From Streptomyces katrae (GTDB lineage Bacteria; Actinomycetota; Actinomycetes; Streptomycetales; Streptomycetaceae): a stretch of 64,000 nucleotides of DNA. The DNA lies in the NCBI RefSeq assembly GCF_000717655.1, contig NZ_JNZY01000034.1, forward strand, positions 1-64,000, written 5' to 3'. The notes beneath the pieces are model-generated. The model ran no database searches, was not told where the DNA came from, and was given only the letters and a program-made list of their open reading frames with translations. Both the position numbers and the translations under genes were made by a program. This document shows positions 15,799 to 24,873 of the stretch, piece by piece (position 1 is the stretch's first letter; the number at the start of each line of letters is the position of its first letter).

Positions 15799-18069
15799 CT
15801 AGGAGACGCGGTCCGCGAGCTCGCGCTCAGGGACCGGGACCGAGCGGGCCACGATGCGGTTGAGCTTCTCGCCCTCCACGTCGATGTTCGGCAGGAGTGC
15901 GTCCAGCCAGCGGGGCAGCCACCAGGCGGCCTTGCCGAGCAGGGCGAACAGGGCCGGCACGATCGCCATGCGGACGACGAAGGCATCGAAGAGGATGGCC
16001 GTCGCCAGCCCGAAGCCGATCATCTGGATCATGTCGTTGGCGTCCAGGATGAAGCCGGAGAACACGCTGATCATGATGGCCGCCGCGGCGGTGACGACGC
16101 GGCCGCTGTAGCGGAAGCCGGTGGTCACGGCCTCGTCCGGGCCTGCGCCGTGGACGTAGGCCTCGCGCATCCGGGAGACCAGGAAGACCTCGTAGTCCAT
16201 GGCCAGGCCGAAGACGATGCCGATCATGAAGATCGGCATGGTGCTCATGATCGGACCGGTCTGGTCGATGCCGAGGACGTCCTTCAGCCAGCCCCACTGG
16301 AAGACCGCGACGACGGCGCCGAGGGCCGCGCTGACCGACAGGAGGAAGCCGAGGGCCGCCTTCAGCGGGACGAGCAGCGAGCGGAAGACCAGGACCAGCA
16401 GGACGAAGGCCAGGCCGACGACCAGGCCGAGGTAGGGCACGAACGCGTCGTCCAGCGTCTTCGAGAAGTCGATGAGCATCGCGGTCTGGCCGGTGATCAG
16501 CACCTCGCCGGAGGTCTGCTCCTCCAGGCCGCCCGCGAGGGCGCGGAGGTCGTGGACGAGGTCCTCGGTCTTCTTGTCGGCCGGACCGGTGGTCGGGACG
16601 ACGTTGAGGATGGCGGTGTCGCCGGCCTCGTTGGCGGTGGCCGGGGAGACCGAGGCGACGCCGTCCACCTTGGCGAGGGCCTTGCCGACCGTGTCACCGG
16701 CGGCCTTGGCGTCCTTGGCGCTGACCGTGACCATCAGCGGGCCGTTGAAGCCGGCGCCGAAGGACTCGGACAGCATGTCGTACGCCTTGCGCTGGGTGGT
16801 CTCCGTCGACATGGTGCCCTCGCCCGGCAGGCCGAGCTCCAGGCTGGCGGCGGGGACCGCGAGCGCACCCAGGCTCACGACGCCGACGAGCAGGACGGCG
16901 ATCGGGTTGCGGAGCACGTAGCCGGCCCAGCGGGAGCCGAGGTTCGGCTTGTTGGGGTCCTTCTTCGCGGCGCGCGCGGCGGCCTTGGCGGCCCGCTTGG
17001 CGGACACGCGCTGCTTGCGGGCCGACAGCGGCCCGCTCCAGAACAGGTGGCGCTCGCGGCGGGGCAGCACCTTGAACGGGGCGAAGCCGAGCAGCGCGGG
17101 AACCAGCGTCAGCGCGATGAGGACGGCGACGGCGACCGTACCGGAGGCGGCCAGGCCCATCTTGGTGAGCAGCGGGACGTTCACGACGGACAGGCCGGCC
17201 AGCGCGATGATGACCGTGAGGCCGGCGAAGACGACGGCCGAGCCGGCCGTGCCGACTGCGCGTCCGGCGGCCTCCTCGCGGTCACGGCCCTCCGCCATCT
17301 CCGAGCGGTAGCGGGAGACGATGAACAGCGCGTAGTCGATGCCGACGGCGAGGCCGAGCATCATCGCCAGCGTCGAGGTGGTGGCGGAGAGCCCGAACGT
17401 GCTGCCGAGCGCGGTGATGCCGGAGATGCCGATGGAGACGCCGATGGTGGCGGTCAGGAGCGGCATGCCGGCCGCGATCATCGAGCCGAAGGTCAGCAGC
17501 AGGACTATGGCGGAGACCAGGATGCCGATGCCTTCGCCCGAACCGCCCATCTCGGCCTTGATCTTGACGGCGTCACCGCCGGCCTCGACGGTCAGTCCGC
17601 CGGCCCGGGCCTTCTCGGTGATCTCGTCGAAGGCGTCGTGGGCCTCGTCGCTCACCTCGGGGCCGGGCACCTTGTAGGTGACCACCGCGTAGGCGGTGGT
17701 GCCGTCCTGGCTGATGGTGTTGGCCTGGTAGGGGTCGGTCGCGCCGGTCACCTCGGGGGCCTTGGACAGGTTTCCGAGCAGCTCGGTGACGGCGGCCTTC
17801 GGGCCTGCGTCGGAGATCTTGGCGCCCTGGGGGGCGCGGACGACGACGCGGGCGCTGGCGCCGGTGGCGCTGGCCGTGGGGAACTTCTCCTTGAGCAGGT
17901 CGAACGCCTTCTGCGATTCGGTGCCCGGCATGGAGAAGGTGTCGGCGGGGGGCGGGGGTGCGGAGGACGCCGCGACTCCGACGCCGCCGAAGATCAGCAC
18001 CCACAGGACGACCAGCAGCCATCGGCGCCGGAACGCCAGGCGGCCGAGTTTGTAAAGGAAGGTGGCCAC
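15799..18069 (-). CDS. MMPL/RND family membrane transporter
   Basis: A 756-residue exporter of the MMPL (mycobacterial membrane protein large) branch of RND pumps, driven by the proton gradient and usually moving lipids or hydrophobic compounds outward. GTG at 18069 (MATFLYKLGRLAFRRRW) follows GGGAG. The first helix (WLLVVLWVLIFGGVGVAAS) precedes a large outer loop; then a block of helices containing DYALFIVSRYRSEM; then a second outer loop and a matching block with DYEVFLVSRMREAY, the duplicated MMPL signature. Length is typical. It stands next to the left end of the PKS/NRPS cluster and could export the product, but the gap and terminators suggest an independent unit. Confidence 0.9.
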   Translation of the reverse strand: MATFLYKLGRLAFRRRWLLVVLWVLIFGGVGVAASSAPPPPADTFSMPGTESQKAFDLLKEKFPTASATGASARVVVRAPQGAKISDAGPKAAVTELLGNLSKAPEVTGATDPYQANTISQDGTTAYAVVTYKVPGPEVSDEAHDAFDEITEKARAGGLTVEAGGDAVKIKAEMGGSGEGIGILVSAIVLLLTFGSMIAAGMPLLTATIGVSIGISGITALGSTFGLSATTSTLAMMLGLAVGIDYALFIVSRYRSEMAEGRDREEAAGRAVGTAGSAVVFAGLTVIIALAGLSVVNVPLLTKMGLAASGTVAVAVLIALTLVPALLGFAPFKVLPRRERHLFWSGPLSARKQRVSAKRAAKAAARAAKKDPNKPNLGSRWAGYVLRNPIAVLLVGVVSLGALAVPAASLELGLPGEGTMSTETTQRKAYDMLSESFGAGFNGPLMVTVSAKDAKAAGDTVGKALAKVDGVASVSPATANEAGDTAILNVVPTTGPADKKTEDLVHDLRALAGGLEEQTSGEVLITGQTAMLIDFSKTLDDAFVPYLGLVVGLAFVLLVLVFRSLLVPLKAALGFLLSVSAALGAVVAVFQWGWLKDVLGIDQTGPIMSTMPIFMIGIVFGLAMDYEVFLVSRMREAYVHGAGPDEAVTTGFRYSGRVVTAAAAIMISVFSGFILDANDMIQMIGFGLATAILFDAFVVRMAIVPALFALLGKAAWWLPRWLDALLPNIDVEGEKLNRIVARSVPVPERELADRVS

Positions 18070-18127
18070 GGCGAGTGGACTCCCATCGGATCGGCAGAGC
18101 AAAGAGGCAGGACACGTGGACAATAAC

Positions 18128-18145
18128 AAACCGCTCGTGCGGTTT
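18128..18145. promoter_or_regulatory. Inverted repeat upstream of the MMPL gene
   Basis: AAACCGC-TCGT-GCGGTTT, a 7-4-7 perfect repeat in an A/T-rich spot about 60 bases before the MMPL start. It could be a TetR-type operator or, on the plus strand where TTCTT follows, a weak terminator. I cannot decide between them. Confidence 0.4.
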
Positions 18146-18329
18146 TCTTGTGGGCGTCGGATTCGCGCCATCCCGCCGGCTTCGGCCACGAACGCCGTAC
18201 GCGACCAGGCACACGGGTCGATCCAGCGCGGGCTCGAACCCCGTCGGAAGTTCACCGGAGCCCGGTGGTGGCGCACTTGAGCCCTGCTCAAGCCGGCGGG
18301 CAGGCATACGGGCGGGCAGGCCACACGAA

Positions 18330-18363
18330 CGCCCGCGGCCCCCTCGTCAGGGTGCCGCGGGCG
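18330..18363 (-). terminator. Terminator at the end of the PKS/NRPS operon
   Basis: CGCCCGCGGC (18330-18339) and GCCGCGGGCG (18354-18363) form a 10-bp perfect stem, extended by CCCT/AGGG inside. It lies 20 bases after the stop of the NRPS gene on the minus strand and marks the left edge of the cluster. Confidence 0.75.
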
Positions 18364-18382
18364 CTCCGGTGTGACGGACCGG

Positions 18383-21300
18383 TCAGAGAACGGCGCCTTC
18401 CCTCGTCCTCCTGCGCAGGGTCGGCCTGCTCGACTGGGCGAGGTCCTTCCACATGTCCGAGAGACCGGTGATGGTGCGCGCCGCGAACAGCCTGCGGATC
18501 GACACCTCCTGGTTCAGCTCCGCCCGGATCAGGCCGACCAGCCGGATCGCTCGCAGCGAGTTTCCGCCGAGGTCGAAGAAGTCCTCGTCGATGCCGACCC
18601 GGTCCAGCTCGAGCACGTCGGCGAACGCCGCGGCCAGCACCCGCTCGGTCTCGTTGCGCGGTGCCCGGTACTTCCCGGCGTCGAACTCGGGCTCCGGCAG
18701 CGCCGCCCGGTCCACCGTCCCGTTGACCGTCACCGGCAGGCGTTCCAGCACCGTGAACACCGACGGCACCATGGACTCCGGCAGCCACCCCGCGGCGAAC
18801 CGGCGCAGCTCTTCGCCCGAGACGCTCTGGCCGCGGACCGGGACCACGTAGGCCACCAGGCGCTGCTGCCCGGAACCATCGGCCTTGACGACCACGACCG
18901 ACTGTGCAAGGCCGCTGTGCTCGGACAGCACCTCTTCGACCTCGGCCAACTCGACTCGAACGCCACGTACATCGACCTGGGCGTCGGCCCGGGCCACGTA
19001 CTCGAGCCGGCCGCCGGTACCCCAGCGCACCCGGTCCCCGGTCCGGTACATGAGCGCGCCGGCCGGACCGAAGGGGCAGGGGACGAACCGCTCCGCGGTC
19101 GGCCCGGGCTGCCCGGCGTACCCACGGGCCACGCCGGGCCCGGCCACGTACAGCTCTCCGGTCACGCCGACGGGGACGGGCGCCAGTCCCGGACCCAGCA
19201 CGTAGAGGGCGGTGTTGTCCATCGGGCGGCCGACCGCGGACGCGAGGCGCACGGGTTCGTCCGCGGCCAGGCGCTGGCACGCGGCGAAGACGGTGGTCTC
19301 CGTCAGGCCATGGCCGGTGACGATCGTCAGCTCGGGGCAGGCCTCGCGGACCCGGCGCAGCGCGGCCGTCGACACGCGGTCGCCACCGGTCCACACCTCG
19401 CGCAGCCCGGCGAGGCAGTCGGGGCGTTCTGCGGCGATCACCGAGAACCGGCCCGCGGGCAGCCACAGCGTGGAGATCTCGTGGACCGCCCGCAGAGCGG
19501 TCAGCGCGTCGATGTCGAGCTCGCCCGCCGGCGCCACGACCACGCGGCCGCCGTTCAGCAGGGGGACCCACAGTTCGAGGGCGAGCGCGTCGGCGGTGTG
19601 CGGCGCGTGCCACAGCACCGTGCTCTGGCCGGCCTCCTTGCAGTGGCGGTCCTTGACGAACCGCTCCATGTTCCGGTGCGTCACGGCGACTCCGGTGGCC
19701 GCACCGGTCGTTGCGGAGCCGTGCATGACGGCCAGCAGGCTGTCCTGGTGCGCCGTGAGCGCAGCTTCCGGCGCGCCGTTGTTCGCGTGGTCGGCGGTGT
19801 CCGGGCGGACGTCGTCGAACACGATCGCCGGAACGTCCAGGTGGGAGGAGAGAGCGCCGGCCGTCGCCGCATCGGTGAGCAGGGCGCGCGCCGGGGCGGC
19901 GCCGATCTGCGCGTTGATCTGCTCCGCCGGGAGCGTCGGGTCGATCGGCAGGTAGGCCCCGCCCGCCTTCACCACGCCCAGCAGGGCGACGGCGAGGTCC
20001 ACCGACCGGGGCAGCGCCACGGCGACGACCGTCTCGGGTCCCACGTGCTGCCCTCGCAGCGCCTCGGCGAGACGGCTCGAGCGCTCGTCCAGCTCCCGGT
20101 ACGAGACCTCCGAGTCGCCGGACACCATGGCGATGGCGTACGGGTCCCGCTCCACCTGCCGGGCGAACAGCTCGGGAACCGTCAGCCCCGGCAGCGGCAC
20201 GTCCGTGTCGTTCGGCGCCGTCAGGACGCCGTCGCGCTCGACACCGCCGACCACGTCCAGCGCACCGACCGGCTGCGTACCGGCGGCCACCACGGCACGG
20301 ATGTGCGCGATCAGCTCCTCGCCGAGGAAGCGCAGCTCCGCGCGGTGGTACAGGCTGGCAGGGGCGTCGAGCCGGATGTAGAGGTCGCTGTCGGCGCTCC
20401 CGTCGGTGTAGACGCCGATCGACAGTTCCTCGAAGGTGCCGGTCGTGGCGCCGGAGTAGCGCGCCGGGCTGTCGGCGAAGTGGAGCTGCTCCACGAACTC
20501 GACGACGTTCATGACGGCGCCGAAACTGCCGCGGCCGCTCAGGACGGTTCCGCTCGCGCGCTGGATGTCCGAGTAGTGGCAGGCGGTGTGGCCGAAGAGC
20601 TCGTACGTCTCGTCGACCATGGCGTCGGCTATCTCGGCGAAGGTCGCGCTGAGCGGAACCGAGACCCGCACCGGCACCACGTTCACGGCCAGGCCGGGCG
20701 TCCTGCTCGCCACGCCGACGCGGTTGCCGACGGCCAGGGAGAGGAGGAACTCCGGACGGTCGCAGCGGTGCCGGAAGAACACCGCCGCGGCCGCGGTCAT
20801 CATCTGCGACATCCACACGCCCATGGACGTCGCGGTCTCGGTCCACACGTCGGCCTCGGCGCGCGGAACGGTCAGCGTCCGGCTCACCATGCCGATGGTC
20901 TCGGCCACCTCCGACCAGCGGTCGGCGCTGCTCATCGGCTCGGAGAGGGCGGCCCGCATCGAGTCGGACAGGGCGACGCGCGGAACCTGCGCGGGCGCCG
21001 GCGCATCCTTCAGGTAGCCGCGCCAGAAGTCCATGTCCTCGGTGAACTTCGGGGAGGCGAGGTAGTCCGTCGCCTCGGCCGCGAACGACTCGGCGTCCCA
21101 CGGGTGCGGCATCTGCGGGACGTCCTCGCCCCGCACCAGCGCCGTGTAGACCTCGGCGAGGCGCTTCGAGAGCAGGCCGCCCGCGCCGAACCCGTCCGAG
21201 ATCAGGTGGTGGTAGGCGATCACGAGGAGGGAGCGGGCCTCCGCGAGCTTGACCACGCCCAGTCGGAACAGCAGGTCCCGCGACAGGTCGAACGGCTGCC

Positions 21301-21607
21301 GCACCATGTCGGCCAGCGCTTCGCGCGCCGCCTGCTCGGGGTCGGCCTCGGCACTGAGGTCCAGGAAGAAGGGCCGCCAGTCCCCCAGTTCCCGGGGTAC
21401 CAGGCGCAGTCCGCTGCCGTCGTCGACGAAGTTGACGCGCAGCACCTCCGCCTCGCCCATCACGTGCAGGAATGCGGATTCGATGACGGCCGTGTCCAGC
21501 TCACCGTCCACATCCCACATGGTCAGCGCATGGTTCGGCGTGTCGGGAGCCATTTCCTGCGCCCGCCACATGCCTTTATGCGCAGACGACGCACCGAACG
21601 AACGCAC
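18383..21607 (-). CDS. NRPS C-A*-PCP module with a degenerate, probably inactive adenylation domain
   Basis: A 1074-residue single NRPS module. The condensation domain (residues ~1-420) has an intact YHHLISDG. The A domain (~425-960) has lost its key motifs. The A3 loop that should read YTSGSTGxPKG is MHGSATTGAATG with no lysine, A5 is GHGLTETT, and the catalytic A10 lysine of NGK is a threonine (NGTVDRAAL). The PCP near residue 1020 is normal (DLGGNSLRAIRL). So it should condense but not load its own amino acid; a partner must charge the PCP in trans. There is no TE. GTG at 21607 follows GAGGGG at 9 bases; the longer frame to 21694 has no ribosome site. It is the last gene after PKS module 3, so the polyketide is the likely donor. 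It has its own 153-base leader with two palindromic sites. Confidence 0.85.
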   Translation of the reverse strand: MRSFGASSAHKGMWRAQEMAPDTPNHALTMWDVDGELDTAVIESAFLHVMGEAEVLRVNFVDDGSGLRLVPRELGDWRPFFLDLSAEADPEQAAREALADMVRQPFDLSRDLLFRLGVVKLAEARSLLVIAYHHLISDGFGAGGLLSKRLAEVYTALVRGEDVPQMPHPWDAESFAAEATDYLASPKFTEDMDFWRGYLKDAPAPAQVPRVALSDSMRAALSEPMSSADRWSEVAETIGMVSRTLTVPRAEADVWTETATSMGVWMSQMMTAAAAVFFRHRCDRPEFLLSLAVGNRVGVASRTPGLAVNVVPVRVSVPLSATFAEIADAMVDETYELFGHTACHYSDIQRASGTVLSGRGSFGAVMNVVEFVEQLHFADSPARYSGATTGTFEELSIGVYTDGSADSDLYIRLDAPASLYHRAELRFLGEELIAHIRAVVAAGTQPVGALDVVGGVERDGVLTAPNDTDVPLPGLTVPELFARQVERDPYAIAMVSGDSEVSYRELDERSSRLAEALRGQHVGPETVVAVALPRSVDLAVALLGVVKAGGAYLPIDPTLPAEQINAQIGAAPARALLTDAATAGALSSHLDVPAIVFDDVRPDTADHANNGAPEAALTAHQDSLLAVMHGSATTGAATGVAVTHRNMERFVKDRHCKEAGQSTVLWHAPHTADALALELWVPLLNGGRVVVAPAGELDIDALTALRAVHEISTLWLPAGRFSVIAAERPDCLAGLREVWTGGDRVSTAALRRVREACPELTIVTGHGLTETTVFAACQRLAADEPVRLASAVGRPMDNTALYVLGPGLAPVPVGVTGELYVAGPGVARGYAGQPGPTAERFVPCPFGPAGALMYRTGDRVRWGTGGRLEYVARADAQVDVRGVRVELAEVEEVLSEHSGLAQSVVVVKADGSGQQRLVAYVVPVRGQSVSGEELRRFAAGWLPESMVPSVFTVLERLPVTVNGTVDRAALPEPEFDAGKYRAPRNETERVLAAAFADVLELDRVGIDEDFFDLGGNSLRAIRLVGLIRAELNQEVSIRRLFAARTITGLSDMWKDLAQSSRPTLRRRTREGAVL

Positions 21608-21760
21608 ACAGATCAACCCCTCAGCAAACAGGCCCGGGAATCGGAGAACTTCACAGATCACCCCCACCTTCGGGGAAGGGGGTCGGCCGTTCAAGACAAC
21701 TTGGCGCCGGGCGGGACAAGCCGCTGTGGAGCTTGCGGTGTCCCGCCGGCGGGACAGTTC
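21608..21760 (-). promoter_or_regulatory. Leader of the C-A*-PCP gene with a palindromic operator candidate
   Basis: The perfect 18-bp palindrome TGTCCCGCCGGCGGGACA spans 21739-21756. A second, half-conserved site (right half GGGCGGGACAA) lies at about 21702-21721. Nearer the gene, CCCCACCTTC / GGGGAAGGGG can pair as a hairpin. The same palindrome occurs in the 42.4-42.8 kb promoter region, suggesting that one regulator controls both. Confidence 0.6.
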
Positions 21761-24700
21761 CTACGCGGCCATCGAGGAGGTGACGTGCTCGGCGATCCGC
21801 CTCGGCGAGGGGAACTTCAGGACCAGGTTCGCCCTCAGCCTGAGGCCGGTCGATGCGGTCAGGCGCTTGCTCAGCTCCACGGAGAGCAGCGAGTCGAATC
21901 CGATCTCCTTGAACTCCTGATCGGGGTCGACGGACGCACTGGAGGGGTGTCCGAGCACGACGGCGACCTTCTCGAGGACGTGCTCGAGCACGAGTGCCTT
22001 CGCGTCGTCGCCGGAGAGGGCGGAGATCCGTTCCGGCAGGGGGACGAGGTGGTCGTCTCCTGCCGGCGGCTCGGCCGAGGGCACCTCGGCCGCCACCGCC
22101 GTCTGTGAGGAGTTCAGCCAGTACCGCTGCCGCTGGAACGCGTACGTCGGAAGGTCCACCCGCTCGCGCGTCCCGAACAGGGCGTCCCAGTCCACCGACC
22201 CGCCCCGGACGTGGAGCTGGGCCAGCGAGCCGACCACGGCCTCGGCCTCGTCCCGGTCCCGCCGCGACGAGGACAGGACCAGCGCGTCGTCCACGTCCTC
22301 GACGATCTCCTGCACCGGGACGGTCAGTACGGGGTGCGGGCTCATCTCGACGAACACCCGGAAGCCGTCCTCGGCCAACCGCTGGACGGAGGTTTCGAAG
22401 AGGACCTTCTCGCGCAGGTTGTCGTACCAGTAGTCGCCGTTGAGCCGTGCGGTGTCGATGACCTTGCCGTACAGGGTCGAGTAGAAGGGCAGCTGCGACG
22501 TCTTCGGGCTCACGTCGGACAGCGGGCCGAGCACCTGCTCGCGGACCCGGGTCACATGGTGGGAGTGCGAGGCGTAGTCGACCGAGATCCTGCGGGCCTG
22601 GGCGCCGTCGGCCTTCATCTTTTCGACGAACTCGTCGAGGGCGTCCGGCTCCCCGGACACCACCACGGAGCGGGGGCCGTTGACGACGGCGATGCTCAGC
22701 TGGTCCCCCCACGGAACGAGACGTTCCGCTACGACGTCCGCGGACTCCGCGACCGACGCCATCCCGCCGTGACCGATCAGGTCCAGCAGAGCCAGGCTGC
22801 GCAGCGCCACGATCTTGGTGGCGTCCCTCAGCGACAGCGCACCGCAGACGTGGGCGGCGGCGATCTCGCCCTGGCTGTGTCCGACCACCGCGGCCGGTTC
22901 CACACCCCAGGAGCGCCACAGGCTCGCCAGGGACACCATCACCGAGAACAGCGCCGGCTGGACCACGTCCACCCGGTCCAGGGACGGCGCCCCCTCCACC
23001 CCGCGCACCACGTCGAGCAGCGACCAGTCGACCCACTCGGACAGGGCGGCCGCGCACGCGTCGAGGCTCTGCGCGAAGACCGGGAAGGTGTCGTACAGCT
23101 GCCGGCCCATGCCCACCCACTGCGACCCCTGTCCGGGGAACACGAAGGCGACACCGCCGAGTTTCCCGGCCGAGCCGCGCACCACCGCGGGGGACTCCGC
23201 GCCCTCGCCGAGCGCCGCGAGAGCGCCCAGGAGCTCGTCGCGGCCCCGGCCCAGCACGACCGCACGGTGCTCGAACCGCGACCGGCTCGACAGCAGCGAC
23301 GCACCGATGCCGGCGACGTCCGCCTGCGGGTCGGCGGCGAGGAAGTCGCGCAGCTTGCCCGCCTGCCCCCGCAGGGCGGCCGCGCTCTTGGCCGACACCA
23401 CCCACGGCACGAGCCCGCCGACGACGTCCGGGCCCGGAACGCGCTCCTGCGCCTGCTCCTGCTGCGGAGCCTCTTCCAGGATCACGTGCGCGTTGGTGCC
23501 GCTGACGCCGAACGAGGACACGCCGGCCCGGCGCGGACCGTCCGCCCGGGTCCACTCACGGCCCTGTGCCAGCAGTTCGACCCCGCCTGAGGACCAGTCG
23601 ACGTGCCGCGAGGGCGCGTCCACGTGCAGGGTCTTCGGCAGGTACCCGTGGCGCATGGCCATCACGGCCTTGATGACCCCGCCGACGCCGGCGGCGGCCT
23701 GGGCATGACCCATGTTCGACTTCAGGGATCCCAGGTAGAGCGGCCTGCCCTCGGCCCGGTCCTTCCCGTAGGTCGCCAGCAGGGCCTCCGCCTCGATGGG
23801 ATCGCCCAGCTTGGTCCCGGTGCCGTGCGCTTCGACCAGGTCCACCTCGGAGGCCTTGACCCCCGCGTTCGCCAGGGCCCGCCGGATCACCTTCTCCTGG
23901 GCGCGGCCGTTGGGGGCGGTCAGCCCGTTGCTGGCCCCGTCCTGGTTCACCGCGGAACCGCGGACGACGGCGAGCACCGGGTGGCCGTTGCGGCGGGCGT
24001 CGGACAGCCGCTCCAGGAGCAGGACGCCCACGCCCTCGGCCCAGCCGGTCCCGTCGGCCCCGTCCGCGAAGGCCTTGCACCGGCCGTCCGCCGACAGGGC
24101 GCCCTGCCGGGCGAACTCCACGAAGGCGGCGGGCGTCGACATCACCAGCGCCCCGCCGGCCAGCGCGAGCGAGCACTCCCCCGCACGCAGGGACTGCACC
24201 GCCATGTGCAGGGCCACCAGCGACGAGGAGCATGCCGTGTCCAGGGACACCGCCGGGCCGGTCAGGCCCAGCTCGTACGCCACCCGGCCGGACGCGACGC
24301 TCAGCGAGCTGCCGTACAGCAGGTAGCCCTCGAGCTCGCTCTGGCCCGCCTCCAGGAAACGCCAGCCGTACTCGGTCGAGCTGACTCCGGAGAAGACGCC
24401 GACCTCCGACCCGCGTACGTCGGCGGGGACGATGCCGGCCCGCTCGAAGGCCTCCCACGAGGTCTCCAGCAGCAGGCGCTGCTGCGGGTCGGTGGCCAGC
24501 GCCTCGCGCGGGCTGATGCCGAAGAAGTCCGCGTCGAAGCCGGCGACGTCGGCCAGGAACCCTCCCTGGCGCACGTAGGCACTGCCGACGGTGTCGGGGT
24601 CCGGGTCGTACACGTCCCGCCAGCCGCGGTCCGCCGGGAACGCGTCCACCACGTCCCGGCCGCTGCGGATCACGTCCCACAGCTCCTCGGGCGACGAGAC

Positions 24701-24868
24701 GCCTCCCGGGTAGCGGCAGGCCATGGCCACCACGGCGATCGGCTCGCCGCGGCCGGCCTTCAGGGCGTCGTTCTCCTGACGCAGGCGGTCGCGCTCCTCC
24801 AGCAGCGCACGGAGCGCCCGCTGGACCCGGTCCCCGCCCTCCGCCGTCTGATCCGCGGAGTTGGTCAT
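21761..24868 (-). CDS. Type I PKS module 3: KS-AT(methylmalonyl)-ACP
   Basis: A 1035-residue single extension module. An N-terminal coiled docking helix ([25 protein letters not shown]) is followed by the KS with DTACSSS (Cys near 210), EAHGTGT and the SNMGH His. The AT carries GHSQG and the YASHS motif that marks methylmalonyl-CoA use. The ACP near residue 980 reads [10 protein letters not shown]. There is no KR, DH or ER, so the beta-keto group should remain. ATG at 24868 lies 5 bases after the TAA of the previous PKS gene, with AGAGG in its end, so the two are co-transcribed. It is the last PKS unit and should hand its chain to the C-A*-PCP protein. Its C-terminus ends soon after the ACP without an obvious docking helix. 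Confidence 0.92.
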   Translation of the reverse strand: MTNSADQTAEGGDRVQRALRALLEERDRLRQENDALKAGRGEPIAVVAMACRYPGGVSSPEELWDVIRSGRDVVDAFPADRGWRDVYDPDPDTVGSAYVRQGGFLADVAGFDADFFGISPREALATDPQQRLLLETSWEAFERAGIVPADVRGSEVGVFSGVSSTEYGWRFLEAGQSELEGYLLYGSSLSVASGRVAYELGLTGPAVSLDTACSSSLVALHMAVQSLRAGECSLALAGGALVMSTPAAFVEFARQGALSADGRCKAFADGADGTGWAEGVGVLLLERLSDARRNGHPVLAVVRGSAVNQDGASNGLTAPNGRAQEKVIRRALANAGVKASEVDLVEAHGTGTKLGDPIEAEALLATYGKDRAEGRPLYLGSLKSNMGHAQAAAGVGGVIKAVMAMRHGYLPKTLHVDAPSRHVDWSSGGVELLAQGREWTRADGPRRAGVSSFGVSGTNAHVILEEAPQQEQAQERVPGPDVVGGLVPWVVSAKSAAALRGQAGKLRDFLAADPQADVAGIGASLLSSRSRFEHRAVVLGRGRDELLGALAALGEGAESPAVVRGSAGKLGGVAFVFPGQGSQWVGMGRQLYDTFPVFAQSLDACAAALSEWVDWSLLDVVRGVEGAPSLDRVDVVQPALFSVMVSLASLWRSWGVEPAAVVGHSQGEIAAAHVCGALSLRDATKIVALRSLALLDLIGHGGMASVAESADVVAERLVPWGDQLSIAVVNGPRSVVVSGEPDALDEFVEKMKADGAQARRISVDYASHSHHVTRVREQVLGPLSDVSPKTSQLPFYSTLYGKVIDTARLNGDYWYDNLREKVLFETSVQRLAEDGFRVFVEMSPHPVLTVPVQEIVEDVDDALVLSSSRRDRDEAEAVVGSLAQLHVRGGSVDWDALFGTRERVDLPTYAFQRQRYWLNSSQTAVAAEVPSAEPPAGDDHLVPLPERISALSGDDAKALVLEHVLEKVAVVLGHPSSASVDPDQEFKEIGFDSLLSVELSKRLTASTGLRLRANLVLKFPSPRRIAEHVTSSMAA

Positions 24869-24873
24869 GTCAC

